Program-made: the position numbers and the translations under genes
Shown here: positions 17,147 through 25,916 of the stretch, piece after piece
How positions within the stretch are numbered: position 1 is the first letter of the stretch
How the letters are laid out: the number at the start of each line of letters is the position of its first letter
Notes under the pieces: generated by a model
Told to the model about the DNA's origin: nothing
Database searches by the model: none
The model's input: the letters and a program-made list of their open reading frames with translations, nothing else
Origin: Stappia sp.
GTDB taxonomy: Bacteria; Pseudomonadota; Alphaproteobacteria; Rhizobiales; Stappiaceae
Length of the DNA stretch: 64,000 nt
Assembly (NCBI RefSeq): GCF_040110915.1
Contig: NZ_CP157793.1
Location: forward strand, 632,939 to 696,938
Direction of reading: 5' to 3'

Positions 17147-18172
17147 ATGCTCAAGTCTCCCGCGCCGACGCTCGACGACGTCGCGACCCGCGCGGGCGTG
17201 TCGACGGCGACCGTCTCGCGCTGCCTGAACACGCCGGAGCGCGTGCGGGCGGAGACGCGCGAGCGCGTGCGTCAGGCGGTCGAGGCGCTGGGCTACATGC
17301 CCCATTTCGGGGGGCGCGCGCTGGCGTCCAACCGCACCAACACGGTCGGCGCGATCATTCCCACGATGGAAAACGCGATCTTCGCACGCGGCATCCAGGC
17401 GGTGCAGGAGGAACTGGCCGCCGCCGGCGTAACCTTGCTGATCGCGAGTTCCGGCTACGATCCCGAGCGCGAGGCGACGCAGATCCAGACGCTGCTGGCC
17501 CGCGGCGTCGACGGCCTGCTGCTGATCGGCGAGGCGCGGCCCGAGACGACCTACGATCTGCTGGCCCGGCGCGGCGTTCCCTTCGTGCTGGTGTGGACGC
17601 GGCGCGCGGGGTGCCCGCACACCTGCGTCGGCTTCGACAATCTGGCCGCCGCGCGCGACCTGGCCGAGGCGGTGCTCGAGCGCGGACACCGCGACATCGC
17701 GATGATCGCCGGCAAGACCGCCTGGAACGACCGCGCTGCGGCGCGTGTGGCGGGTGTCAGGGCGGCGCTGGACGCGCGCGGGCTGTCGCTGCCCGACGCA
17801 AGGCTCATTGAATGCGATTACGCGCTGGAGGCCGGCGCCGCCGCCTTCGCCCGGCTGATGGCTGCGGAGACGCGCCCGACGGCGGTGATCTGCGGCAACG
17901 ACGTGATCGCCGCCGGCGCCTTGTCCGCCGCCCGCCGGATGGGGATCGAGGTGCCACGCGCGGTGTCGGTGGTGGGCTTCGACGACATCGATCTGGCCGA
18001 GGCGGTCTCGCCGGCGCTCACGACGGTGCATGTGCCGCACCGGCGCATGGGCGCGGCCGCCGCGCGCGCGCTGCTCGCCCTGCGCGACGACGCGCCCTTG
18101 CCGGACGATCTCACCTTCACGACGCGGCTGGTCGACCGCGAGTCCCTCGCCCCGCCGCCGCCCGGCGCGTGA
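17147..18172 (+). CDS. LacI-family transcriptional regulator of the sulfonate cluster
   Basis: This 341-residue protein has an N-terminal LacI HTH (TLDDVATRAGVSTATVSRCLN, residues about 7-27), the hinge, and a periplasmic-binding-protein-like effector domain (VGFDDIDLAEAVSPALTTVHVP near the end). It is divergent from the TRAP-hpsN operon with two operators in between and a third, nearly identical one before the second catabolic unit. It most likely represses both units until a pathway metabolite binds. The ATG at 17147 has AAGGA upstream; an earlier in-frame ATG at 17042 lies inside the operator and would add 35 residues before the HTH, so it was rejected. Confidence 0.9.
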   Translation: MLKSPAPTLDDVATRAGVSTATVSRCLNTPERVRAETRERVRQAVEALGYMPHFGGRALASNRTNTVGAIIPTMENAIFARGIQAVQEELAAAGVTLLIASSGYDPEREATQIQTLLARGVDGLLLIGEARPETTYDLLARRGVPFVLVWTRRAGCPHTCVGFDNLAAARDLAEAVLERGHRDIAMIAGKTAWNDRAAARVAGVRAALDARGLSLPDARLIECDYALEAGAAAFARLMAAETRPTAVICGNDVIAAGALSAARRMGIEVPRAVSVVGFDDIDLAEAVSPALTTVHVPHRRMGAAAARALLALRDDAPLPDDLTFTTRLVDRESLAPPPPGA

Positions 18173-18983
18173 GGCGGCGCTCACGTCCCCCTTGCACGGT
18201 TTCCCGAAGCGGGGGCGCCGCAACGACGGGTGACGCCCGGGGCGATGCAAAGCTCCATCCGCCGGATGGCGCCGGGGCGCTTGCCGCAGATCCATGACGT
18301 CTCGTCGCGCAAATCCCTGCCGTGAAGACACCACCGCGCAGGACGATGCCGCCCGGCTCCGCTGCCTGAGACGGGCGCCGTCCAAAGGCATCCCGGCCGC
18401 CAATTCCTGAGGCCGTCCCTGTTTGCGCTCCTGTTTCCTCTGCGATCTGGGAGCAGGACGGGCGACGACGCGCGCCTTCGGGTGCGAGGCAGGGGGGCAA
18501 GCCAAGGGTCGCGAGTGCCTGCCCTTGACGGGTCCTCCGATATCGCCGGGCGTGGCGACCTTGCCGCCCCCTTCAGGCGACCGCCGGGCGTCTGGTCGAC
18601 CTTCCGAAATCGCACGTACCGGACCGGCCGCTTGCGCCCGTGCCGGACTGAGCACCGGTGCTTTCGGCGCGGAGACGGCGGGCCGATCCCCCCGGCGCCC
18701 CATCGGCACTTGCAAAACGTGATAGTATAACATACCAACTTGCTGCAAGGCGGACGCGGGGACCGTGGTCCGGCGCCGGGCAACGGGACGCGCGCGCCGC
18801 GAGACGGCAATCGGAGAGGCGGGATGTGTGCGGCGGATCGCCGGGACGTCCGTCCGGCGGCGCCCTGCTGCCGGTGAGGGGCGTGCTCCGGACGCCGCGC
18901 GCGAGCCGGTCCGACCCTGACCGACCCTGACCCCGCCCGCCTCAGATCCGGCCCTGATCCGGCTCGAAACGACGGAGACTTAG
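18173..18983. other. 811-bp region without a convincing gene; long leader of a Zur-type operon
   Basis: Several open frames exist on both strands but have composition expected of GC-rich noise and no family signature. The only clear signal is the Zur box at 18718-18732. Between it and the first gene there is about 250 bp. This contains a tiny frame at 18824-18877 (17 codons, GGAGAGG upstream, encoding Cys-Cys near its end) and a short GACCCTGACC duplication near 18914-18932. It may be a long 5' leader. Confidence 0.5.
18718..18732. promoter_or_regulatory. Zur (zinc uptake regulator) box
   Basis: CGTGATAGTATAACA matches the enterobacterial Zur consensus TGTTATANTATAACA at 12 of 14 defined positions. 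It is an inverted repeat (GTGATA-G-TATAAC) with one central base, in the only AT-rich stretch of the region. A TTGCAA hexamer at 18710-18715 could be the -35 element, which would put the box across the promoter. The downstream genes (COG0523 GTPase, DUF1826) are commonly Zur-controlled. Confidence 0.7.
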
Positions 18984-19310
18984 ATGAACCAGGACACCGA
19001 ACGCGCGCATGCAGAGCACCTGCGCCAGACGCAGGATCATTATCGCTGGCGCGGCGAGCACATGGAGGCCCTTGCCGTCCTGCGGCGCGCGGAGGCCGCG
19101 ATCTGGGCGCATGAGGCGCGGATCCTCGCCCATGACGCGGAGATCGCCCGCCACGAGGAGCAGATCGCCCATGGCGATGCCCATGCGGACGCGCCGCCGG
19201 CCGGCGAGCATGCCCGCTTCTCCCGCGCGCATGCGACGGGGGCGGAACACCACACGGGGCTGCTCGACGCGATCCTTGCGTTGAAGGACCATCTGGAGGG
19301 TGCGGTATGA
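18984..19310 (+). CDS. His-rich heptad-repeat protein, putative zinc-binding partner
   Basis: This 108-residue soluble protein has 14 histidines (13%). The middle has three heptads with a His at the same place in each: [21 protein letters not shown] (His43, 50, 57, then His63). This predicts a helix or coiled coil with a stripe of His. The C-terminal part has more His pairs (AEHHTG). It is not recognised as a named family. It follows a GGAGAC site and overlaps the COG0523 GTPase gene by 4 bp (ATGA), so the two are translationally coupled. With the Zur box upstream, a zinc buffer or metal-delivery partner under zinc starvation is the best inference. Confidence 0.8.
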   Translation: MNQDTERAHAEHLRQTQDHYRWRGEHMEALAVLRRAEAAIWAHEARILAHDAEIARHEEQIAHGDAHADAPPAGEHARFSRAHATGAEHHTGLLDAILALKDHLEGAV

Positions 19311-20524
19311 GCCTGACCGACGGCCGTCTGCCCGTCACCGTCCTCTCCGGGTTTCTGGGAGCCGGAAAGACCACGCTGCTCAATCGCGTGTTGAACAATC
19401 GCGACGGCCGCCGGGTCGCCGTCATCGTCAACGACATGTCGGAGGTCAACATCGACGCCGATCTCGTGCGCGCCGACACGCAGCTTTCCCGCACCGACGA
19501 GACCCTGGTGGAGATGTCGAACGGCTGCATCTGCTGCACGCTGCGCGACGATCTGCTGCAGGAGGTGCGCCGTCTGGCGTCCGAGGGATGCTTCGATTAC
19601 CTGCTGATCGAATCGACCGGCATTTCCGAGCCGTTGCCGGTCGCCGCGACCTTCGATTTCCGCGACGAGGACGGCGACAGCCTGTCGGACGTGGCCCGCC
19701 TCGACACGATGGTGACGGTGGTGGACGCGGTGAACCTCCTGCGCGACTACGCCAGCCACGATTTCCTGCGCGATCGCGGCGAGACGCTTGGCGAGGAGGA
19801 CGACAGGACCCTGGTCAACCTGCTCGTCGAGCAGATCGAGTTCGCCGATGTCGTGATCCTCAACAAGGTCGACGACGCCGGCCCCGAGCGCACGGACGCG
19901 GCGCGCAAGATCATCCGCAGCCTCAACGCCGACGCCCGGATCATCGAGACCAATCACGCGGATGTGGCGGCGACCGAGATCCTCGACACCGGGCTCTTCG
20001 ATTTCGAGAAGGCGCATGAGCATCCCATGTGGGCGAAGGAGCTCTACGGCTATGCCGATCACGTGCCGGAGACCGAGGAATACGGTGTGGCGAGCTTCGT
20101 GTACCGGGCGCGTCGGCCGTTCGTCCCGGACAGGATTGTGTCCGTCCTGAATGGCGAGATGCCGGGCGTGATCCGCGCGAAAGGGCATTTCTGGATCGCC
20201 ACGCGTCCGGACTATGTCGCCGAATTCTCGCTCGCCGGCGCACTGTCCTCGATCAAGCCGCTCGGGACCTGGTGGGCGGCCGTCCCGCGTGCGCGCTGGC
20301 CGGACCACGAGGGCGCCCGCGCCTATATGGAGGCGAACTGGCAGGAGCCCTGGGGCGACCGGCGCCAGGAGATCGTCTTCATCGGCGCCGGCATCGACTG
20401 GCCGACCCTGAAGGCCCGGCTGGACGCCTGCCTGTTGCCCGAGGACGCGGCGCGGGGACCGGACGCGCTGCCGGACATGCCCGACCCGTTCCCCCGCTGG
20501 CAACGCACGGAGGCCGCGCAATGA
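19307..20524 (+). CDS. COG0523-family metallochaperone GTPase (zinc-starvation type)
   Basis: This 405-residue G3E GTPase has Walker [10 protein letters not shown] at 15-23, the metal-binding C-X-C-C motif at Cys74, Cys76 and Cys77 (NGCICC), ESTGISEP as the switch/Walker B region and NKVD for guanine binding. A CobW_C domain follows in the C-terminal third. COG0523 proteins hand metal, often zinc, to client enzymes when it is scarce (ZigA, ZNG1). The Zur box upstream and ATGA overlaps with the His-rich gene before it and the DUF1826 gene after it fit a zinc role rather than cobalamin synthesis; no cob genes are nearby. Confidence 0.9.
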   Translation: MSLTDGRLPVTVLSGFLGAGKTTLLNRVLNNRDGRRVAVIVNDMSEVNIDADLVRADTQLSRTDETLVEMSNGCICCTLRDDLLQEVRRLASEGCFDYLLIESTGISEPLPVAATFDFRDEDGDSLSDVARLDTMVTVVDAVNLLRDYASHDFLRDRGETLGEEDDRTLVNLLVEQIEFADVVILNKVDDAGPERTDAARKIIRSLNADARIIETNHADVAATEILDTGLFDFEKAHEHPMWAKELYGYADHVPETEEYGVASFVYRARRPFVPDRIVSVLNGEMPGVIRAKGHFWIATRPDYVAEFSLAGALSSIKPLGTWWAAVPRARWPDHEGARAYMEANWQEPWGDRRQEIVFIGAGIDWPTLKARLDACLLPEDAARGPDALPDMPDPFPRWQRTEAAQ

Positions 20525-21201
20525 CGACGGAGCGCCGGAGGATCGCGGACGCCGCCGTCGGGGTCGGCGTCGCGACAACCCCGGACGGGCTCGCGACGCT
20601 GCGCAAACCGGGATGCGCCGCCGTGATCTGGCAGCGCCGGCCCACGGCCCGGGTGCAGTCCTGGATCGACGCGCTGGCGCCGGATCGCCTGCCTCGCGCA
20701 CGCGTCATCCTGCGCCCGGATGCGGTGCGCGAGACCGTCCTGCAGATCTGCGAGATGTGCGGCACGCCCGCCGATCCGGCCCGCGCCCTGTTCGTGGAGG
20801 ATGTCGCGGCGCTCACCGGTCGCTTTTGCGACCTCATGCGCACGACATGGGTGCGCTTGCGCTTCGACGTCGTGACGACGAACGCCTGCCGCAAGTTCCA
20901 TATCGACGCGGTGACCGCGCGGCTGGTGTGCACCTATCGCGGACCCGGCACGCAATACGGCGTGTCCACCGACGGCGTCGAGCCGGACCGCATCTTCACG
21001 GTGCCGACCGGCGCGCCGATCCTGCTGCGGGGGACGCTGTGGCCGCAAAAGCCGCCCTCCGGTCTCCTGCACCGCTCGCCGCCGATCGAGGGAACGGGCC
21101 AGACGCGCTCCGTGCTGGTGCTCGATCCCGTCGATGCGCCCGTGGAGCCCGCCGTCACCTCGAATGGGGGTGGCGCGGGCGGCAGCGGGCCATTCCACTG
21201 A
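20521..21201 (+). CDS. DUF1826 domain protein of the zinc-starvation operon
   Basis: This 226-residue protein has the DUF1826 core with a putative metal or cofactor site: CEMCG near 78 and [23 protein letters not shown] near 125. It ends in a Gly-rich tail. Its ATG overlaps the GTPase stop (ATGA), the usual arrangement for this pair. No biochemical function is established for the family. Its frequent linkage to COG0523 and Zur sites suggests a client or a zinc-independent substitute enzyme. Other in-frame starts upstream lie inside the GTPase gene and were not used. Confidence 0.85.
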   Translation: MTTERRRIADAAVGVGVATTPDGLATLRKPGCAAVIWQRRPTARVQSWIDALAPDRLPRARVILRPDAVRETVLQICEMCGTPADPARALFVEDVAALTGRFCDLMRTTWVRLRFDVVTTNACRKFHIDAVTARLVCTYRGPGTQYGVSTDGVEPDRIFTVPTGAPILLRGTLWPQKPPSGLLHRSPPIEGTGQTRSVLVLDPVDAPVEPAVTSNGGGAGGSGPFH

Positions 21202-21241
21202 ACGCCAGGCCTCCGACACCCCGATGACGCGCGCGGCGGCC

Positions 21242-22144
21242 TCAGGGGGCGGAGGCCGGCGTCCGCGCGGTGCCGCGCAAGGAGAGCGGGGCACCGCCGG
21301 CGCGGTTCGCGCGCTGTCCCGCCCAGACGGAGGCGAGAACGATCGCAGCGCCGAGCCCCTGCACGGGCGACAGGGACTGACCGAGCCAGATCCAGCCGAG
21401 CAGCACGGCGGTCACCGGGCTCATCATGCCGAGCATCGAGACGGCGCCCGGTTCGATCCGGGCCACGCCGCGAAACCACAGCGCATAGGTTGCCGCCGCG
21501 CCGATGAGGCCGAGCCAGGCGAGACCGGCGAGATTGGTCGGCGTGAGCGGCGGCAGCGCGGGCTCCGCCACCAGCGCGACCGGAAGCAGGATCAGCCCGC
21601 CGGCAGTGAGCTGCCAGGCGGTGAAGCTCAGGGGCGAGACGGGCGGCTGCCACTTCCGGCTGAGCACCGTCCCGGCCGCCATGGAGGCCGCACCGCCCAG
21701 GCCGGCCGCGATCCCCACCGGGTCCAACGCGGCATCAGGGCCGATCAGCAACAGCGCCACGCCGAAAACCCCGCTCGCGGCTGCCGCGACCGCGCCCGCC
21801 CGGATCGGCGTGCCGAGCCAGCCGCGCGCCATGAGGATCACCATCATCGCCTGAAGCGACCCGAGTGTCGCGGCGACCCCGCCGGGAAGCCGATAGGCCG
21901 CCACGAACAGAAGCACCCAGAACAGCGCGAAGTTGAAGCTGCCCAGCAGGAAGGCGCGGCCGAGCCAGGCGCGCGGCGGCAGGCAGCGCGTGAGCGCGAG
22001 CAGCAGCAGCCCGGCCGGCAGGGCGCGCAGTGCGGCGAGCGTCACCGGATAGCCGGCGGGCAGCGCCTCGGTCGTGACGAGATAGGTGCTGCCCCAGATC
22101 GCCGGGGCGAGCGCGGTGAGAAGAATATCGGATGTGCGGGACAT
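21242..22144 (-). CDS. EamA/DMT-family permease
   Basis: This 300-residue membrane protein has ten predicted helices arranged as two EamA repeats (APAIWGSTYLVTTEALPAGYP at the start, TYALWFRGVARIEPGAVSML in the second half). The family exports amino acids or other small metabolites; the substrate is not predictable. It is the last of a leftward run LysR-wrbA-EamA, with gaps of about 110 and 93 bp, which may be one transcript. The start at 22144 (MSRTSDILL) begins the first helix directly; upstream in-frame Met codons add an unrelated tail. Confidence 0.85.
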   Translation of the reverse strand: MSRTSDILLTALAPAIWGSTYLVTTEALPAGYPVTLAALRALPAGLLLLALTRCLPPRAWLGRAFLLGSFNFALFWVLLFVAAYRLPGGVAATLGSLQAMMVILMARGWLGTPIRAGAVAAAASGVFGVALLLIGPDAALDPVGIAAGLGGAASMAAGTVLSRKWQPPVSPLSFTAWQLTAGGLILLPVALVAEPALPPLTPTNLAGLAWLGLIGAAATYALWFRGVARIEPGAVSMLGMMSPVTAVLLGWIWLGQSLSPVQGLGAAIVLASVWAGQRANRAGGAPLSLRGTARTPASAP

Positions 22145-22237
22145 GCAGGCAGCCTCCAGGAAGCGCGCCGGCGCCATCGGCGCGGTGCCGATGGCCATCG
22201 GGAATGGCGGCAATAAGGGGGTGGGTGGGGTGGCCGG

Positions 22238-22861
22238 TCAGGCGGCCGCCTCGGCAAGCCTCGCGCCGGCAAGCCTGGCCGCGATGCGCGCCACATGGGC
22301 GCCCTGAAACCGCGCGCCGGCAAGATCGGTCTCTGTGGGTGACAGCGACCCGTCGGCGCCGGCGATGGTCCCCGCGCCGTAGGGCGCGCCGCCGACGATG
22401 CCTTCGGCCGTCGTCTGACCCACGAAGGTGTAGGGCATGCCGGCGATCAGCATTCCGAAATGCTGCAGCGGGATCTGGGTCGTCAGCAGCGTCGCCTCGT
22501 GCCCGCCGTGCTGCGAGCCGGTGGAGGCGAAGACGGCGGCGACCTTGCCGACCAGCGCCTTGCGCGCCCACAGCCCGCCGGCCTGATCGAGGAAGGACTT
22601 CATCTGCCCGGCCATCATGCCGAAGCGGGTCGGCGTTCCGAGGATGAGGCCGTCATAGGCCTCAAGATCGGCCGGGCTGGCGACGGGCGTGTCGTCGGCG
22701 GCGTAACCGGCCGTCCGGCGCACCGCCTCGGGCACGGTTTCCGGCACGCGCCGCACCTCGACACGGGTGCCGGGCACGCTGCGCGCGCCCTCCGCCTCGG
22801 CCTCGGCGAGCGCGCGGACGTGGCCGTAACTGGAATAGTAGAGAACGAGAATGCGGGTCAT
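22238..22861 (-). CDS. wrbA: NAD(P)H:quinone oxidoreductase, WrbA type
   Basis: This 207-residue flavodoxin-like protein has the FMN-binding start VLYYSSYGHVRALAEA and the WrbA-specific GTPTRFGMMAGQMKSFLDQAGGLW region, then ASTGSQHGGHEATLL and the P-Y-T/G-A-G-T segment near the end. WrbA proteins are tetrameric cytoplasmic enzymes that reduce quinones by two electrons and so limit redox cycling. A LysR regulator is encoded just upstream on the same strand, possibly controlling it. Length is normal for the family. Confidence 0.9.
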   Translation of the reverse strand: MTRILVLYYSSYGHVRALAEAEAEGARSVPGTRVEVRRVPETVPEAVRRTAGYAADDTPVASPADLEAYDGLILGTPTRFGMMAGQMKSFLDQAGGLWARKALVGKVAAVFASTGSQHGGHEATLLTTQIPLQHFGMLIAGMPYTFVGQTTAEGIVGGAPYGAGTIAGADGSLSPTETDLAGARFQGAHVARIAARLAGARLAEAAA

Positions 22862-22972
22862 GGGATCCTCACGGGGGGTTCGGGCCGTTTCGTTGCCCGG
22901 GAGGATCGCGGAAGGGCGCGGCCGGAATAACCGGCCCGCGCGCACTTCACTCTTTACGTCCGTTGAAGAATG

Positions 22973-23860
22973 TCAGGACCGCAGGGCCGCGCGCAGGTGG
23001 TCGAGAAACGCCGTGACCTTGGCGTCCATGCCGAGCCGCGAGGCCGTCACCGCGAAGATCTCCGGCGCGGGGAGCTCCCAGTCCGGCAGGACCCGGACAA
23101 GCCGACCGGTCGCCTCGGGCTCGCGGGAGACGAAGTCCGGCAGGGTGCCGATGCCATGCCCGGCGATCAGGAGATCGCGCAGGACGAGGCTGTTGCCGAC
23201 GCGCACCGGCGGGTCGAGGTCGAGCGTGGCCGAACCCAAGGGGCCATGCAGTGCCCAGGAGGTCAGATGGTCGGCGAGCAGGAAGCCGATGATCCGGTGC
23301 CGGCGAATGTCGTCGGGCGTTTCGGGGGCGCCGGCGCTTGCCAGATAGGCAGGGGCCGCGAAGATCCGCTGCCGCACGGTGCCGATCTTGCGGGCGACAA
23401 GGGCGGAGTCCGGCATGGCGGGGCGAATGCGGATGGACACGTCGAACCCGCCCTCGACCATGTCGACCACCCTGTCGTCCAGCGACAGGGTGAGGCGCAG
23501 GTCGGGATGGGCGTCGAGAAATCCGGGCAGCATCGGGGCGACCACCGTTTGCCCGAAGGACGTGGAGGTGTTCACCTTCAAATGGCCGCGCACCACCCCG
23601 ACGCCGTCGCGGATGCGCGCCTCGACGTCGGAGACCGCATCGAGGATGCCGCTCGTCTGGTCGTAGTAGAGCCGCCCGGCATCGGTGAGCGACATGGCCC
23701 GCGTGGTGCGCGTGAGCAGCGTCGTGCCGAGGCTTTCCTCCAGGAGCTTGATCTCGCGGCTGAGCAGCGCGGGCGACACGCCGAGATCCTCCGCCGCGCG
23801 CGCGAAGCTGCCGCGCTCGACGATGCGGCGGAAGGCCTGCATGACGGAGAGCTTGTCCAT
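22973..23860 (-). CDS. LysR-family transcriptional regulator
   Basis: This 295-residue protein has a typical LysR N-terminal winged HTH (MQAFRRIVERGSFARAAEDLGVSPALLSREIKLLEE, residues about 6-41) and a substrate-binding domain (GHLKVNTSTSFGQ onward). It resembles the large group of LysR proteins next to quinone reductases or DMT exporters. The genes downstream on the same strand, wrbA and an EamA exporter, are plausible targets. The start at 23860 gives the usual MDKL...F N-terminus; a longer frame upstream adds a basic tail without support. Confidence 0.9.
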   Translation of the reverse strand: MDKLSVMQAFRRIVERGSFARAAEDLGVSPALLSREIKLLEESLGTTLLTRTTRAMSLTDAGRLYYDQTSGILDAVSDVEARIRDGVGVVRGHLKVNTSTSFGQTVVAPMLPGFLDAHPDLRLTLSLDDRVVDMVEGGFDVSIRIRPAMPDSALVARKIGTVRQRIFAAPAYLASAGAPETPDDIRRHRIIGFLLADHLTSWALHGPLGSATLDLDPPVRVGNSLVLRDLLIAGHGIGTLPDFVSREPEATGRLVRVLPDWELPAPEIFAVTASRLGMDAKVTAFLDHLRAALRS

Positions 23861-23977
23861 GCGCGAGATCCCCGGGTTTAAGAGCAGGGCGGACCGGCGC
23901 GCCCGCTGTCCCGATAGCACAGGCGGCGGACGACCGCGATGGGAGAGGCCGACCCGGCGGCCCGGGCCGGCGTCGTT

Positions 23978-25120
23978 TCAGGCGCGTTGTGTAGCGCCCA
24001 CGGGCGCGAAGGCGGCAAGGGCCGGCGAGGTTTCGCCGTCGAGCGCGTGATCGACCGCAGCCCGGGCCATCAGGTGGGCGATGGCGAAGGTGATCTTCAG
24101 CCCGCCGGTCGCCACGACGATGGCCGGCGCGTCCGGAAGCGGCCCGAAGACGGGGGCGGTGCGCCCCGCGCGCGGACGCACGCCGGCCCAGCGTTCCACG
24201 ACGCGGGCTTGCGCGAGCTCCGGGCACAGGGCGCGCGCGCGTTCGATCACGTCGTCCAGCCGGGCGTCGGTGGTGTCGGGCGCGGAGAATTCGGTCTCCG
24301 AGGTCGAGCCGACGGCGACCCGCCCGTCGTCATGCACGATGGCATAGACGCCGCTGTCGTAGACGATGGGTCGGGCGGGATCGAGCGGCCTCGGCGGCGC
24401 CAGCAGCGCCGCCTGGCCCTTGACGCCGGTGCCGCCGCTGGTCGGCCACAGCGGCTTGAGCAGCTCGAAGCCGCGCCAGCCGGCGGTGACGATGAGGCGG
24501 GCGGGCGTGTGCCGGGTCCCGTCGGCGGTGCGAAGGCTGCCGTCGGCGGCAAGCGCGCGGACGGGTGTGTGCGGCCGCAGGTCCACGCCGCGGGCGCGGC
24601 AGGCCGCCACGAGTGCGGCAATCAGGCCGCGCGGCGCCAGACGCGCGGACAGCGTGTCGCGGTTGAAGCCGTGCGAACCGGCGTCGGCGCGCGGCCAGTC
24701 CGGGTGATCGGGCGTCTCCAAGAGGCGCCACGTCGCGTTGTCCGGCCAGAGATCATACGCGCCGCGCGCCCAGCCTTCGCTGGTCCGCCGCTTGTCGGCA
24801 TGCGCGATCGGCATGATCCGCCCGCACCGCCGGTATCCGCAGGCGAGGCCGGTTTCCGCTTCCAGCGCCCGCACGAGGCCGGGCAGGGCCAGAAGCCCGT
24901 CGAGCTGAAGCTGCTTTTTGGCATTCCAACCGACGGGCTGATGGGGCATCAAGGCGCCGAGCAGCCCGCCCGAGGCCCCGCCGCCGAGCGCGCCCGCCTC
25001 GAAGAGGGCGACCCGCGCGCCACGGTCGGCGGCCCGATAGGCGCACCAGAGGCCGACGATACCGCCGCCAACCACGGCGAGATCGGCGGAAGAAGCAGCG
25101 GAAGAGGCGGAAAGTGACAC
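23978..25120 (-). CDS. FAD-dependent oxidoreductase, D-amino-acid-oxidase (DAO) family
   Basis: This 380-residue flavoprotein has the dinucleotide motif VVGGGIVGLWCA near the N-terminus, GGGASGGLLGALMPHQP (FAD and substrate loop) and the C-terminal ATGGLKITFAIAHLMA. It belongs to the glycine oxidase/DadA/MnmC-oxidase group. It is divergent from mnmD (25114-25842). In enterobacteria the MnmC protein fuses an MnmD methyltransferase with such an oxidase, so this could be the free-standing oxidase half that acts on tRNA wobble uridine; that is an inference. The GTG start at 25120 overlaps the mnmD start by 7 bp. Confidence 0.85.
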   Translation of the reverse strand: MSLSASSAASSADLAVVGGGIVGLWCAYRAADRGARVALFEAGALGGGASGGLLGALMPHQPVGWNAKKQLQLDGLLALPGLVRALEAETGLACGYRRCGRIMPIAHADKRRTSEGWARGAYDLWPDNATWRLLETPDHPDWPRADAGSHGFNRDTLSARLAPRGLIAALVAACRARGVDLRPHTPVRALAADGSLRTADGTRHTPARLIVTAGWRGFELLKPLWPTSGGTGVKGQAALLAPPRPLDPARPIVYDSGVYAIVHDDGRVAVGSTSETEFSAPDTTDARLDDVIERARALCPELAQARVVERWAGVRPRAGRTAPVFGPLPDAPAIVVATGGLKITFAIAHLMARAAVDHALDGETSPALAAFAPVGATQRA

Positions 25121-25842
25121 GTTTCGATCGCGATCGTCTGGAGTGGACGGCCGGGACCATGCCGTTTTCGACCCGGTTTGGCGACCACTTTTATGCCCGC
25201 GCGGACGGGCGGGCCGAGTGCCGGCACGTGTTCCTCGCCGGCAACGGCCTGCCGGAGCGCTGGCGCCACCTCGGGCCGGGCGAGCGCTTCGTGATCGCGG
25301 AACTGGGCTTCGGCACCGGCCTCAACGTGGCGGAGACCTGGCGGCAATGGCGGGAGACGGCGCCGGAGGGCGCGCATCTGAAGATCGTCTCCTTCGAAGC
25401 CCATCCGATGGAAACGCAGGAGATGGCCCGCGCGCTGGCCGCCTGGCCGGATCTGGCGGCTGAGGCGTCGGCCCTGGCCGCGCGCTGGGCCACGCTGTCA
25501 CCTCTCCCGCGTGTCTGGGACCTCGACGCGCATACCGCGCTGGAGGTGCGGGTCGGCATGGCGGAAGAGACGGTGCCGGTCTGGGAGGGGGCGGCCGATG
25601 CCTGGTATCTCGACGGCTTCGCGCCCTCGCGCAATCCGCAGATGTGGTCGGCCGAGCTGATGCGGGCCGTCGCCGTCAGGACGCGCCCGCAGGGAACCTT
25701 CGCCACCTACACGGCCGCCGGCTGGGTGCGGCGCAACCTGATCGCCGCCGGCTTCGAGGTGGACAGGCGCCCCGGCTTCGCCGGCAAGCGCGAGATGATG
25801 GCGGGACGTCTGCCCGCAACCTGTTTGCCCGCCAACTCGTGA
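25114..25842 (+). CDS. mnmD: tRNA 5-methylaminomethyl-2-thiouridine methyltransferase MnmD
   Basis: This 242-residue SAM-dependent methyltransferase carries the MnmD signatures: LEWTAGTMPFSTRFGDHFYA, the SAM site AELGFGTGLNVAETW and AWYLDGFAPSRNPQMWS. It methylates nm5s2U34 of tRNAs for Lys, Glu and Gln to mnm5s2U. The start is GTG at 25114. The conserved LEW-x-G-P-S motif begins 9 residues in, as expected. The divergently encoded DAO-family oxidase may supply the preceding cmnm5 to nm5 step. A second copy of GTGACAGCCACC follows the stop, a small duplication. Confidence 0.9.
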   Translation: MTRFDRDRLEWTAGTMPFSTRFGDHFYARADGRAECRHVFLAGNGLPERWRHLGPGERFVIAELGFGTGLNVAETWRQWRETAPEGAHLKIVSFEAHPMETQEMARALAAWPDLAAEASALAARWATLSPLPRVWDLDAHTALEVRVGMAEETVPVWEGAADAWYLDGFAPSRNPQMWSAELMRAVAVRTRPQGTFATYTAAGWVRRNLIAAGFEVDRRPGFAGKREMMAGRLPATCLPANS

Positions 25843-25916
25843 CAGCCACCTCGTGACAGCCACCGCGCGACCGCCCCGCACCGGCCGCCGGGGCCGATGC
25901 GCGGGGCGTGCGGGGG

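Noticed and set aside
18181..19539. 452-codon leftward frame over the lacI end, the intergenic gap and the His-rich gene
   Set aside because: Pro/Arg/Ser-rich noise, and it would oppose three well-supported + strand genes; the region is better read as a long Zur-controlled leader.
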